From contig CM060733.1 in the NCBI GenBank assembly GCA_030704615.1, positions 682,001-746,000 of the forward strand: a stretch of 64,000 bases of DNA. Reading direction: 5' to 3'. Source of the DNA: Takakia lepidozioides. Lineage: Eukaryota > Streptophyta > Takakiopsida > Takakiales > Takakiaceae. Positions 12,900-23,309 of the stretch are shown here, in pieces. The translations under genes were made by a program, and so were the position numbers. A model generated the notes under the pieces. That model saw nothing but the letters and a program-made list of their open reading frames with translations. It was not told where the DNA came from and made no database searches. How positions within the stretch are numbered: position 1 is the first letter of the stretch; each line of letters opens with the position of its first letter.

Positions 12900-13617
12900 A
12901 TGATGACAATTACCTGGCCATCAATGTGATAGCTCCATTTTTGCACTTTGCAGTGACTTTCCAGGCTGAGAATGCCCACAATATGCTTGCCCTTATGCTT
13001 GATCCCCAACTTAAGGGGCTCAGGGCTCGAGTGTATTGCACAGTATGTGGGGTATGAAAAGGCCTGGGCAATTGTGAATGAAGATGACACCGCCAAGGTT
13101 GTGGATTCCATTCATTGTGAAGGTACTATGGGTTGAACATAGTTATAGCTGTAGCCCCTCGAGCTACTAATCTTGTGCCATCGCTTGTTGGGTGCTTCGA
13201 CCTCTAGTGAGGAGGCCAGTGAAGGTTTAATGGCAACTGAACTTTATTGTTTTTCGGCGCTTGAACATACATGCAGATAAGTGTGAGGCTCCATTGGTAT
13301 GGTGACATGTGAACTGTCATCGATTCCCTTCTGTTTTATATCTGGCTCGCCAGATTCTTGCAATCCCAGGCTCTCAAATTGAAACGGAACGCATCTTCAA
13401 CGTTGCAGATGTTCTTATGGTTCTACAACGTTGTCGACTTGGACTTGCCAATTTAGATAGCCTCTTGATGATATACAAGAATTGGCCGGACGATGCAAGA
13501 TATGATTCATGTGAGCGGGCATCTAAGAATGTGGAGGAGTTAAAGAAGGTGTCAAATATTTTGTTAGACGACTATGAGGACGATTTGGAAGAACCAGGAT
13601 ACTTTGACGATTAGTAG
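12900..13617 (+). pseudogene. hAT transposase remnant with C-terminal dimerisation domain
   Basis: At 12,960-13,110 a decayed frame reads NAHNMLALMLDPQLKGLR and, after a shift near 13,025, ECIAQYVGYEKAWAIVNED. This corresponds to the hAT 'LDPRFKGL' region. The final open segment (13,309-13,617) carries the hAT dimerisation motif: FPSVLYLARQILAIPGSQIE, ERIFNVADVL and LANLDSLLMIYKNWPDD, then an acidic C terminus and a TAG stop. It belongs to a different hAT lineage from the remnant at 9.2-11.9 kb. The N-terminal half is absent. Confidence 0.75.
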
Positions 13618-14285
13618 CTCTAATATAATACAAAGTTGCTCATTGAGGAGGCTGGATATAATTTGCAGCTCCATGTAGTAAGTGTAGTGTAGTTTTTAGA
13701 AACTTAACCACTTGTGTACATCAACTTTACATTCTAAATTAATGAGACAAACTTTGTGAGCTACTTGTAATGGCCTATCTTGATGTTTTTGCATTGGTCA
13801 ATACTGCAGTTCAAGTTTAAAAAAAGTATGCATACCCTGGTTGATATTGTACTTTGAATTTTTTTTGCCTTTCTACTGATACCATGTATACATCCCCATC
13901 TAACATGAAACTTTCAAGTTATAATATCACATGACCTTGCGCGATAATATTGATTAGTGTTGGATGGTTCTTGCATTTGTGAAAAACCTTCAGTTCCGGT
14001 TCCACAATTAATTTAAGAGACGTTCTCGGATTCGGTTCCTCAGCCAGTTTCGGTCCCAACTTTTAAACATTGGAATGGTTTTGGTTACCAATTAATTGCT
14101 GAAAAACAACAACAGATCCGATTACGTTCCGGTTCTATTTTAGAAATATAATTAATTAATTAATTTATGTATAAAAGTGCTTTAGATCAGTTTGGGAAAC
14201 TGCCTAGCATTGGTTACCACATTAAATAGTCAAATATTCAGATCTTTTTGACTAAAATTCAGGAATTCTTTGTTTTTTATAGATT
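13618..14285. other. AT-rich spacer, no gene
   Basis: AT-rich sequence follows the hAT stop, with runs such as ATTAATTAATTAATTTATG near 14,150. No open frame or repeat family is recognised. Confidence 0.4.
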
Positions 14286-14289
14286 TTTA

Positions 14290-14540
14290 AGAGGAAACAT
14301 TGTCTCGAGCAATTGCTCATAAATCAGGCCCAGGCTTGATTATAGTGAGAGGAGAAGATAACCTCTTTCAAAATTCAAAGTAACCTCACCATGAGGCGCC
14401 AAGTACAAAGATCATGGGATGCCGCCCAATGGAAGGGGGAGAAGATTATACCACTCTTGATAAGGTATTCGGAATTTAACCCAGAATCACGCATGGTGGC
14501 ACTCAGTGCTCTATCCAACTGAGCTACTGACTAATGCTAG
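14290..14540 (-). repeat. tRNA-derived SINE, copy 2
   Basis: Read on the minus strand it begins with GTAGCTCAGTTGGATAGAGC (A box; plus-strand positions about 14,508-14,528), followed by ATTCTGGGTTAAATTCC as a B box. It continues with GAAAGAGGTTATCTTCTCC, CTCTCACT and GGGCCTGATTTATGAGC. These are the same landmarks in the same order as the copy at 6,684-6,910. The middle is longer by an insertion (about 14,395-14,450). The 3' end near 14,290 runs into TTAAAAATCT, a weak A-rich tail. Confidence 0.85.
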
Positions 14541-16260
14541 GGATTTCATTAGTTTTCACTTTAAAAAAATACACTCAAACAAATTGTAAGAATTAAATAA
14601 ACAAAATTGTGTAATATTAAATTAATAAATTAATATCTTAATGTATTGACATATGCGAATCATTAAGAACCTATGACTCCGAAGGATTGAACTGAGGATC
14701 TCATGGATGTTGAGAGAAATAGATATCAGATTTTGCCATGGGGGTCCACCAGGTCTCCACGCCATGTTACGCCAAGGGCTTTTATGTAGGGTCCAAGAAC
14801 TATACCAACTTCCGTTTCGGGGTTCACATATGTGTGATCCCCACATAAACAACAGTTTGCGCTAATCCCTATTGGCCGGGTCTGGTTTGGGTCCGGTTTC
14901 TCATAACCATAATCGTTGGTCAACCGAAGCCTAGACCCGGAATACTAGTTCACATGTTGGGGCCGGGTTGGTAGAACGTGAGCACACCTCACGCTTACCC
15001 TGAAAAATGGAGGCGTGAGCACAAAAAACGGCAATATGGTTCCATGGAAATAGAATATGAAGGATAGACATAGGGTTCCTACACACGAATAGGCTATGTA
15101 TATTTCCAAGTTCTAAGTTCCATATTTATAAATTGGTATTCTGCAAAAGAATAACATAGTAGGGGAAACAAAGTCACAAACAAAACACACAATTAATTCA
15201 ACAATTTGATATAGTATAACACACCACGGGTTTCGCCAACAAAATAAATCGAGAATCTAGATTTTCTAGGATTGTAATGAAGGAAAATTGGATAACATGC
15301 TCGTTGATGAGGGGTCACTTGACGTCCAAGTTGATTTATTTTTGAGAACGAAATTTCACGCGATTGTTGTGGTAGATGATAGATCATTATCCAATAGTTT
15401 TGGGGGTGAAACAAAATAAATTGTAACTATTTCCGTGTGTTAGGGAGTTTGAAAAGAAACAAAAGTCATTTGGGTATTTGTCATTTTAATGAAGTTCGAC
15501 TGTCGTAGGCTCTGTGGAAAAAAAAAACGATGAGATATGGCTAAAACGAATTTCAAGTACTTTTGGTCGTTGGACAATGATTGGACGCTCGACAGGAGAG
15601 ATATCAAGGGAAAGGTCTCCGGTTCTGGTCGTAGGCTCTGTGGAAAAAAAAAATGATTAGATATGGCTTGCTTCATATATTGATGCACTTGGACTTAGAT
15701 GACATTGGACACTTGGGCAAACGGCACATGCTACAGTTTGTTTGTTTGTTTTGTTTTGTTTTGTCACGTTGAGATGTCCCAAACCGGAAGGCCTATTGAT
15801 ATTTTTCTCTCATTGTGTTGATCCACTTGATGGGTTGCATTATAATATTTTTTGATAGGTGGAGAGCAAAATGGGAGCAATCATCTGGAGTCGCCTATTG
15901 GGTGGGCGGGAAGAGGTTGGAAAAGCCCTACGTGAGGGGTTTTTCATGTCAATAGCAGGAGCTCCAACCTCCATGGAAGGGAAAAGATACGACATTCTTT
16001 GGAGGATTTGTGCCCTGACAGGGTTGTCTTCAATGGAGCATGTACCATAGAGGCACATGACGTCATTGGGAAATGCTACTTTACTTCATCTATTGATGAA
16101 AAACAATGTTGCTTCTTCATATGTTCATGCATTGAGAAGATGTCATATGCTGAGCGTGTCGCTTGTTAGTGTTTATCACTGGTCGGGAATATTTTGGAGC
16201 CAAGAAACTAACAAACCATGCCTGATGATTAATTGTTGTTGTTTTTTATCATGTGATGTC
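14541..16260. other. no gene; short direct repeats
   Basis: No supported gene. At 14,975-15,020 there are GTGAGCAC...CTCACGC...GCGTGAGCAC words, similar to those at 17,670-17,735. A ~43-bp direct repeat (GTCGTAGGCTCTGTGG, an A run, GAGATATGGCT) occurs at about 15,502-15,542 and 15,626-15,667. An open stretch at 15,859-16,050 has no recognisable product. Confidence 0.45.
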
Positions 16261-17665
16261 GCCGCTCCACATACCCTCAAATAGGTCTTGGACAAGTACG
16301 GGATCGAAGTTCATTAAAAAGGCAAATGTATGGTTCCCCATCCAAATGATTTTTGTTTCTTTTCAAACTTTGCCAGCACATTCTACATACCATCCGACAT
16401 GCCCTTGACTAATATGAGTTCAATCGAAATTGATTCAAATGGCCAACGAATGGTTGTCCAACCAAATGATTTGTGTTTCCTTTCAAACTTTGCCAGAATA
16501 TTCTACACACCATCCGACAAGTCGTGGACTAATTTGAGATGAATCGAAATTGATTGAAAGGGCCAACGAATGGTTGCCCATCCAAATGATTTTTGTTTGT
16601 TTTCAAACTTTGCCAGTATGTTCAAAAGGCAAGACACACATAGAAGGAGCTTCAGCGGGTGGTGTATCGAATCGTTGCCCATCCAAATGATTTTTGTATG
16701 CTTTGAAACTTCGCCAGTATGCTCTACATACCATCCGAAAGTACTGGACAAATATGAGATCAAACGAAATATATTCAATGGGTGATCGAATGGTTGACCA
16801 TCCAAATGATTATTAATTCCTTTGAAACTTTGCTAGTATGTTCAACATACCATGTCATAGGTGTCGGACAAATATGACATCAATCGAAAATCATTCAAAA
16901 GGTGATCGAATGGCCATCTAGTATCTATCCCATTGATTTTTTTTTTTATTGCTTTGAAACTTTCCGAGTATGTTTAACATACCATCGTCTCTTATTTACC
17001 AGATGATTTTGGTTTGCTTTCACACTTTGCCAGTATGCTCAACATACCATAAAATGGGTCCCAGTGTAATATGAGATGAAACGAAATTTGTTCGATGGGC
17101 CAACGGATGGAAGCCCATCCAAATGATTTTCGTTCATTTCGAAACTTCCGCAGCGTCTTCAGTATACCATCTCACAGGTCCCTAACTAATATGAGATGAA
17201 ACGAAATTCGTTCAATGGGCTAATAGCGCGTTCACATGTCATGCAGTTTTGCACATTGCGAGAAAGAAATCCTCTCATGGGTGAACGGCTATTGCACCCA
17301 TTGAACGGATGTGGTTCAAGCTAAACTTCAACCCGCATGTGCTTGAATATGTGTGTAACACATGCACAAAGATTCAAAAAAAAAAAAAAAAAAAAAAACA
17401 TTTGTCTCCCCAATGACGCAATCACCCTTCAACCAAATTTGAATTAAATCGATTTTAATGAATTTTAATTCAATAATTAGACTTGGAATGTCTATGATTG
17501 TGAGTTTCTGCTACGCAATGATTTTATTTCTCGGTCAATTTTGTTCTGTGTATTCAACCCTCACACCTGTGTATCCTTGCAAAAATTCAGATCAACCAAA
17601 AATGGAAAAAAAATACAAAATGTTGTCTTCGTTCACTATTGCAGAACTCTCTATGAAGCAGCGTA
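16260..17665. repeat. second block of the ~120-bp repeat family, with inverted tail
   Basis: Forward units of the same family as 540-3,700 run from 16,280 to about 17,225 (GGACAAGTACGGGATC, CCCATCCAAATGATTTT, CAAACTTTGCCAGTATG, CATACCATCCGAC). The tail at 17,230-17,665 is the reverse complement of two pieces of the left block. 17,250-17,365 matches about 2,830-2,950 (CAAGCACATGCGGG, ACCACATCCG, GATTTCTTT on the complement). 17,430-17,665 matches about 1,080-1,290 (CATAGAGAGTTCTGCAATAG and GTGTGAGGGTT on the complement). A run of about 22 A residues lies at 17,377-17,398. Confidence 0.75.
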
Positions 17666-17669
17666 GCTA

Positions 17670-18045
17670 CGGCGTGAGCCCAGCCCCGTGAGCCTGGGAG
17701 CTGAGCTCACGTTGTAGCTGCAAAGCGTGAGCGGCACAAATCTACTGGAGAAGCAGGTCCTATAGGCGAGGATTGCAGGAAGAGGGCCTGTTACCGTGGA
17801 CAAAACAAAGGGGGCCACCATGCACCATGTCTGCAATGCTTGCACAAAAAGAGGAATATGAAAATATGGCAGATTTGAGCTCAGAATGATTGACACACTT
17901 TATTTCAATTCACAGATAGACACTTACAATGAATGACATGTGCATTTGCCCTGGTTCCGCGAACAAAATGTATGTGTTTGTCCTAAATGCAAAGTCTTTA
18001 CAAGGTAACCTGGAAACCAGCATGGGAAGCGGGCATGGCTCGTAT
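17670..18045. other. no gene; CGTGAGC/GCTCACG words
   Basis: Four GTGAGC or GCTCAC words within 65 bp (17,674-17,735) form overlapping inverted repeats. The rest is unique sequence leading to the stop of the SWIM-domain segment. Confidence 0.4.
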
Positions 18046-18049
18046 GTGT

Positions 18050-19440
18050 TCAAAGAGAATTTGGCGGAGCCCTACGTGAGGTGTCCCGCTGCAGAAGGGT
18101 GATTACTTCTCCGTAGCCTAGTGTGGCTTGGTGAATGAATTGGTCTCTCTTACCATCACAGCACATAATTACAAGGTATATGTAATATTGATGCTTGCAG
18201 GGGACCCACTTCCCTCTCATGCCGAGAGCGCCCTCACGCATCGTTACAAAATCCGGACAAGTGCACGTAGGGAAATTCCCCACGGTAACCTGATATTCTT
18301 TGTCATGAAGAACTGAGCCAATAGACAGCACTGTGTAAATCCGTCCATATCCCGGGGCAGGGACTTCGGTGATACGAGTCACCCAAACCTGCAAAATTCT
18401 AGCCGATTCCATCTTGCATTCGTGATTTGCACCCGAAGCGACACGGCGCACTGTTTTTCCATCTCTTTTTGTTGGGTAGGAGTTGGCACCGGGTGGAGGC
18501 ATTGCCGGAGCATGTGGCACATCTGTGCCAACAGTGCATGAGGGCACCACCCGGGACCGTGCAAGACAGAACCCTCCCTCCTCCACCATGCTTATCTCGG
18601 TTGATGACAACGACGTCCCAAGTTTCACAGGCCAAATTGCGGTGGGAGGGGGCTTCATTATCACCGAAGGACGAACTGTTCCCTTGACGCATCGTGCCAT
18701 ATCGTCTAGGCAGAACCAGAACTTGTGGTCCTTTGACTCCCCACTATGATAAGGTCGGAACAACCCTGTGAATGTTGGAGTTGGAGTCCCCCTGGAGCCT
18801 TTGCATATTTTTGATTTGCATTTCTTGAAAGAGGGGGTCCAAATTGCCATGCAAGCCACTCTAGTGGGGTGCGTTCTATATGCCACTCACTATCAATGCA
18901 ATCAGATTCATGTACCATGGCCACCACCTCCTCCAATGGGATTCTTGCTGCTGTGCTTGCATGATCTGCACCTGCTCAACTGGAGGAGGACCCACCTGGG
19001 AAGGGGCGGGCACACGACTTAGTCTGCACTGGAGACACCCTTGGTATAGAGAAATTGACCCTGTCCGGCCGATGGGAATCTCCATCCGACCCTGGAGGAG
19101 TGTTCAATTTCCTTTTGCATGATCCAAATCTTTCCTCGCCTTCCAAATGGGGGAGCCTGGATTGCAAATGGGAGCCTTCAGTGCACCTATTCAGAGCTCT
19201 GGCCATCTTTGATGGGTCTCCGGACCTACTCGCAGCCCTTGCCTCCGCCCCGTCCCATCAGAAAATTGCGGTACCTGGTTTGTTGTGTAAGTGCTCGCAC
19301 CATGTCATCAGCAGTGGCCACATACAAGTTACGTCCTGCTTTGGTAGACTGCTGCATCCAAGCGTTGTGAACAGTCTCCGCCAAATTCAGGATGATATGT
19401 TGGCCAAGTCCTCCAAGGACATGTCCTGCAGGAGGCATTG
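18050..19440 (-). pseudogene. C-terminal half of MULE-like transposase with SWIM zinc finger
   Basis: Coding strand is minus. At 19,440-19,230 an open segment reads LNLAETVHNAWMQQSTKAG and then ATADDMVRALTQQTRY, the region that follows the catalytic Glu in plant MULE-like transposases. After a stop near 19,230 and low-confidence sequence, a long open frame (18,886-18,050) contains a SWIM finger: CTCPDF at the front and CKHQYYIYLV about 20 residues later, giving C-x-C...C-x-H. SWIM fingers are common at the C terminus of MULE transposases. The catalytic region lies about 4 kb upstream on the same strand (23.3-25.5 kb). An acceptor-like CTGCAG precedes the first segment, so the two parts may once have been joined by an intron. 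Confidence 0.65.
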
Positions 19441-19772
19441 CATGGAAATGTGAGGAACGAAAGGAAATGAAAGAGGTTCTGCAAGTGACAATCCAACAAC
19501 CCCAAATGAACAGGCATGATGCAAAGTGAAATTTGTGTTTCTGGGATTGAAGAGGCTAGTTTGCATGGCAGGGAAGGCAACTGAAACGGCTACATTCATG
19601 GAGCAGCCAATCTTCATCCATGCAGGTTTCTGTAGGGGGGAAATTTAAATGTGCCCTGGAGTGTTTGTGAGGAATTGCAGCGTTTGCTTGAACTTCTTTC
19701 AGCCACCGCGCTGCTGCCTCCTCCATCTGGGAGCTGCTGTCATTGAGCGTACTCCGCTACTCTTTTTCAAGG

Positions 19773-20351
19773 ATGTCGTGCTGCCGAAATCCTGCTGACT
19801 GCCCTTATCATGGCCACAATTATGCTATGTTCAAACCAGAATCAGGAGACATCATTGTCTGGCTCTCTGTTTTCACAGACGCTTCTGGAATCAAGCGGGA
19901 GTCTTTGCGCGCAATGGAGTATTTGGAGGGCTATTACCGCTTTGAGCGAGGTGAGGGCGAGGGTCAATGCGGTCCGTGGGTCCTGAAAATTGTTGACCTC
20001 GATATACCAAGGTGGAATGGTATGCCGGACAGATCACGCACGGCCTCGCTTTGGCGCTGGAACTGCTGCCAGTGGACCAGGGAGGACGGCACCGGGGAAA
20101 ATTATATTCGTGGAGTTCACTCCGCTCTTCCAGTGTATGGAGACATTCGGCTGAGTTGCGAAGACGAATCGCACGGGCACATGAGGCCCACAGTGACCTT
20201 GTCAATGTATGATGGTGGTATGATTGATGGGCATGACATTGTCGTCAGCTCCACCAAGGGCACCAGAACGACCGCATTGCAGTTTACCTCGAGGTGCCGC
20301 ATCAGTAATGAGCTTGTTTTGAGGGCTATCGAAGTTCCGTCGACTTGGTGA
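19773..20351 (+). CDS. orphan ORF, 192 aa, function unknown
   Basis: The first ATG of this open frame is at 19,773. The product has a Cys/His-rich start (CCRNPADCPYHGHNY), many Trp residues (RWNGMP, LWRWNCCQWTREDGT) and ends VLRAIEVPSTW with a TGA at 20,349-20,351. AATAAA at 20,421 fits a 3' processing signal. It is convergent with the minus-strand transposase and lies between its two halves. No family is recognised and there is no membrane segment. It could be cargo, a single-exon gene, or chance. Confidence 0.4.
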   Translation: MSCCRNPADCPYHGHNYAMFKPESGDIIVWLSVFTDASGIKRESLRAMEYLEGYYRFERGEGEGQCGPWVLKIVDLDIPRWNGMPDRSRTASLWRWNCCQWTREDGTGENYIRGVHSALPVYGDIRLSCEDESHGHMRPTVTLSMYDGGMIDGHDIVVSSTKGTRTTALQFTSRCRISNELVLRAIEVPSTW

Positions 20352-20420
20352 CGACCATGTAGAAGGAGGAAGGGCTTAGATTTGTCTGAAGTTGCTAAAT
20401 ATGAGACACCGTGTTCGATC

Positions 20421-20426
20421 AATAAA
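20421..20426 (+). promoter_or_regulatory. putative polyadenylation signal AATAAA
   Basis: AATAAA lies 70 bases past the stop of the ORF at 19,773-20,351, in a plausible position for its 3' end. Confidence 0.3.
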
Positions 20427-20639
20427 ACAACCCATCGTACCTCACTTCTGTGTGCTTGTGTTTCATTGTGTTCAAGAAGTGCCGTAAGTGGCCCACTGTT
20501 TACAATTTGTGGTCTCATTTCTACAATGTGTCTGTCCATATGAATATACCAGAGTCAGCGATATTAGAGTCCTGAGGTGAAGGAAATCCATGTATGAGTA
20601 AAAGGAAACATGTACATGCCGAAGTTCGGAAATTTGGCA

Positions 20640-21950
20640 TCGCATTTCATTTTTCTCCATGCAGCGATTTCTGGCAGCTCCCTTTCCTCCGTTGTGGTCG
20701 TAACGGAAATGCTGTACCGCATTTCATTTCTTGACATGGCATTACCATACTTCGAATTGGAAATGCGGCACCACATTTCCATATTGGACCTTGAATTGTC
20801 CAAGCATGTCCAATCGCCAATGCTTGTCCATGTCCATACTGGAAATGCGGCACCGCATTTCCATGTCCGTCATCGAAATTTCGTACCGGACAATGGAATG
20901 CGGCACCGCATTTCCGGAGAGCACAATGGAATGCGGTGCCGCATTTCCATCGAAGGGTCTGGAATTGGACAAACAATGATGTCCATTCTGAAAATGCGGC
21001 ACCGCATTTCCATGTCCGTCATCAAAATTTCGTATTGGACAATGGATTGCGGTGCCGCATTTCCGTCCAGCTAGACGGAATACCCACACGGGTCTGGAAT
21101 TGGACAAACAACGATGTGGGCCTTGGAAATGCGGCGACGCATTTCCATGTTTGGCAATCGAAAGTTCTTATTGGACAATGGAATGCGGTGCCGCATTTCT
21201 GACCAGCACGATGGAATGCGGTGCCACATTTCCGTCTAGCATGATGGAATGCGGTGCCAAATTTCCGTCCAAGGGTCTGGAATTGGACAAACAACGATGT
21301 CTGTTTTGGAAATGCGGCACCGCATTTCCATGTCCGTAATGAAAATTTCGTATTGGACAATGGAATGCGGTGCCGCATTTCCGTCCAACAAGACGGAATG
21401 CCCACACAGGTGTGGAATTGGACAAACAACGATGTCTGTTTTGGAAATGCGGCGCCGCATTTCCATGTTTGGCAATCGAAAGTTCTTATTGGACAATGTA
21501 ATGCGGTGCCGCATTTCCGTCAAAGGGCCTGAAATTGGACAAACAACGATGTCTGTTCTGGAAATGCGGCGCCGCATTTCCATGTACGTCATCAAAATTT
21601 CTTATTGGACAATGGAATGCGGTGCCGCATTCCCGTCTAGCATCATGAAATGCGGAGCCGCATTTCCGTTGATGGGTCTGCAGTTGGAAAAACGTCCATC
21701 TCCAAAATGGAAATGCGGCACCGCATTTCCATGTCCGCCATTTAGATAACGTGTTCGACCTCCGCATGCGGGGTGGCATTTCCATTTACCTCCATGGAAG
21801 GAGCTGGCAATCGGCAAAACTGCCGTGTCGAAAACGGAAATGCGGCACCGCATTTCTGTTCAGCCGAACAGTTTCTGATGTCCAAACCATGAAACGGAAA
21901 ATTGTTCTTGCCCTGGTTTTGGAAATGCGGTGCCGCATTTCCGATTTTGG
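20640..21950. repeat. palindrome array c (AATGCGGCACCGCATT), over 20 copies
   Basis: A 20-22-bp near-perfect palindrome with core AATGCGGCACCGCATT or AATGCGGTGCCGCATT recurs at about 20,705, 20,760, 20,841, 20,896, 20,928, 20,992, 21,044, 21,124, 21,180, 21,212, 21,247, 21,308, 21,362, 21,443, 21,500, 21,559, 21,614, 21,648, 21,709, 21,765, 21,836 and 21,922. Spacing is 32-85 bp. From 20,940 to 21,600 there is a larger unit: CTGGAATTGGACAAACAACG, palindrome, CATGTCCGTCATCAAAATTT, TATTGGACAATGGA, palindrome. Long open frames on both strands here are by-products of the repeats, not genes. One more degenerate copy is at about 23,241-23,262. Confidence 0.9.
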
Positions 21951-22078
21951 GGGGAACGTGGTTTGGACGATGGTGTCGTTGAGAAGCACATGGGAGAGGG
22001 GACATGAAGGATGGGGAGAATTTCCTTTATATACTCTGGAAAAGAATTTAAATGTACAGAGAGTTCATTAAAATTCTA

Positions 22079-23219
22079 TTAATCTTGAAAATAATCAGTA
22101 TCGTCGTCTTGTCCTTGACTATCCTGCTCCACCTCCACCCCGTCATTGCCTTTCTCATCTCCAGCGGACTGCTCGTTGGCCAGGCTTTCAAAAATCCCAT
22201 CTTCCCCTTGCGGAACCGACCATCTCACCTCCGTTGGGTCGTCGTCCTCCCAGTTTGCATCGCTCTCATCCACTGAATCACATATGAACTTTCGCACCCG
22301 TCTACCTGTCTCAGCTGTTGCCAACTCTTTTCTTATCGTTCTGTCCTCCCTAGCCCTCTCCAAAATCTGCTCTACTTTACTGGGATTCTCACATCGTCTA
22401 ATCGCTGTATTTGCGAGTTTAGCTGCATAACTAGGAAGGGAGTAGTCCTTCACCGGGCTCGTCACGAAGTTGGCCCTCGCAAAGAACGGGATATTCTTAT
22501 TGGCAGGAAGTGTAGGCCCTACATGTTTTGACCCGGATCCTGGAATCCTGCACATAACAATCACCAACGAGACCAATGAGAACCACAGTCCGGAAATGCG
22601 TTTGACAAAAAATCACCCAGATGGCTTTGCAAACTTACAATGTTTGCACTCACTCGTATTCCGGGTTCTCCTCGGCATCAATGTCCACTGTCTCTTCCTC
22701 CGACTCCGACGAATCCGAGGAGTCTTTGGCTTTGAAGGGAGCCTTCACATTCCGTTGCAGCCCTTCCAGATGGGATCCCCAGACGGATGTGTCCTCCTCG
22801 TAGGCAAAGAGGTGCCGGTCGGAAAACCGCCCAGCCCACATTGAGGCACCTGTTACAATGCCATCCACACATTATAACATGGCCCTTCAGATGTTGCGAA
22901 TTAAAGCATAACGAGAATTTGCAGAACAACATAGAACAAGATTCTGCATACCTGTCCCACAGATGAGGTCGAGCACTGTGCCCTCCACGTCATTGCATGT
23001 CTCCATAATTGTCTGAATGAAGGCAGGGCTCCGAGTCCGTGAATACCGAAGGGGTTCCTTTGAAGTGAGGCTATGAGGGAGAAGTTCCGTGGGAATGTTG
23101 TTGAATAGGACGTCGTAACCGATGGGGTCGCAGTTCGGGTCAACCAACAATCCCTCCTTCCGGAAAGCAAAGGTGGAGTTCTCCTTCACAAAGCAGTATG
23201 CATCGAACTGCTTCGTCTG
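22079..23219 (-). CDS. DNA-methyltransferase-like protein, three exons
   Basis: Three minus-strand exons join in frame across GT-AG introns: about 23,219-22,953, 22,854-22,652 and 22,546-22,079. Exon 1 starts after a TATGCAG acceptor and contains RYSRTRSPAFIQTIMETC. Across the first junction it reads TVLDLICGTGASMWAGRF and then RHLFAYEED. This resembles motifs X and I of beta-class N6-adenine/N4-cytosine DNA methylases: a basic/Pro helix region, VLDxxxGTG, then A-x3-R and an acidic residue. The second junction splits a GAG codon. Exon 3 is Glu/Asp-rich and ends in DDTDYFQD. No DPPY-like catalytic motif IV is visible, so the N-terminal part is missing, unrecognised or lost. It follows the transposase core on the same strand. 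A non-DNA Rossmann methyltransferase is possible. Confidence 0.5.
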
Positions 23220-23309
23220 CATACACAGTGGGGAACGATTAGAAATCGAATGCGGCACGACATTTCAAAACACCTAAGAAAATGAAAGGACGAGTGCCAA
23301 TGTCGTAAT

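Noticed and set aside
20610-22005. Many long overlapping ORFs on both strands (up to 166 aa)
   Set aside because: They follow the palindrome array; repeated words such as MRHRIS or GNAAPHF are translations of the repeat in different frames.
22079-23219. Methylase-like exons as a direct extension of the transposase frame
   Set aside because: Joining the transposase frame through the donor near 23,310 gives the wrong phase for the exon starting at 23,219; an independent unit fits better.
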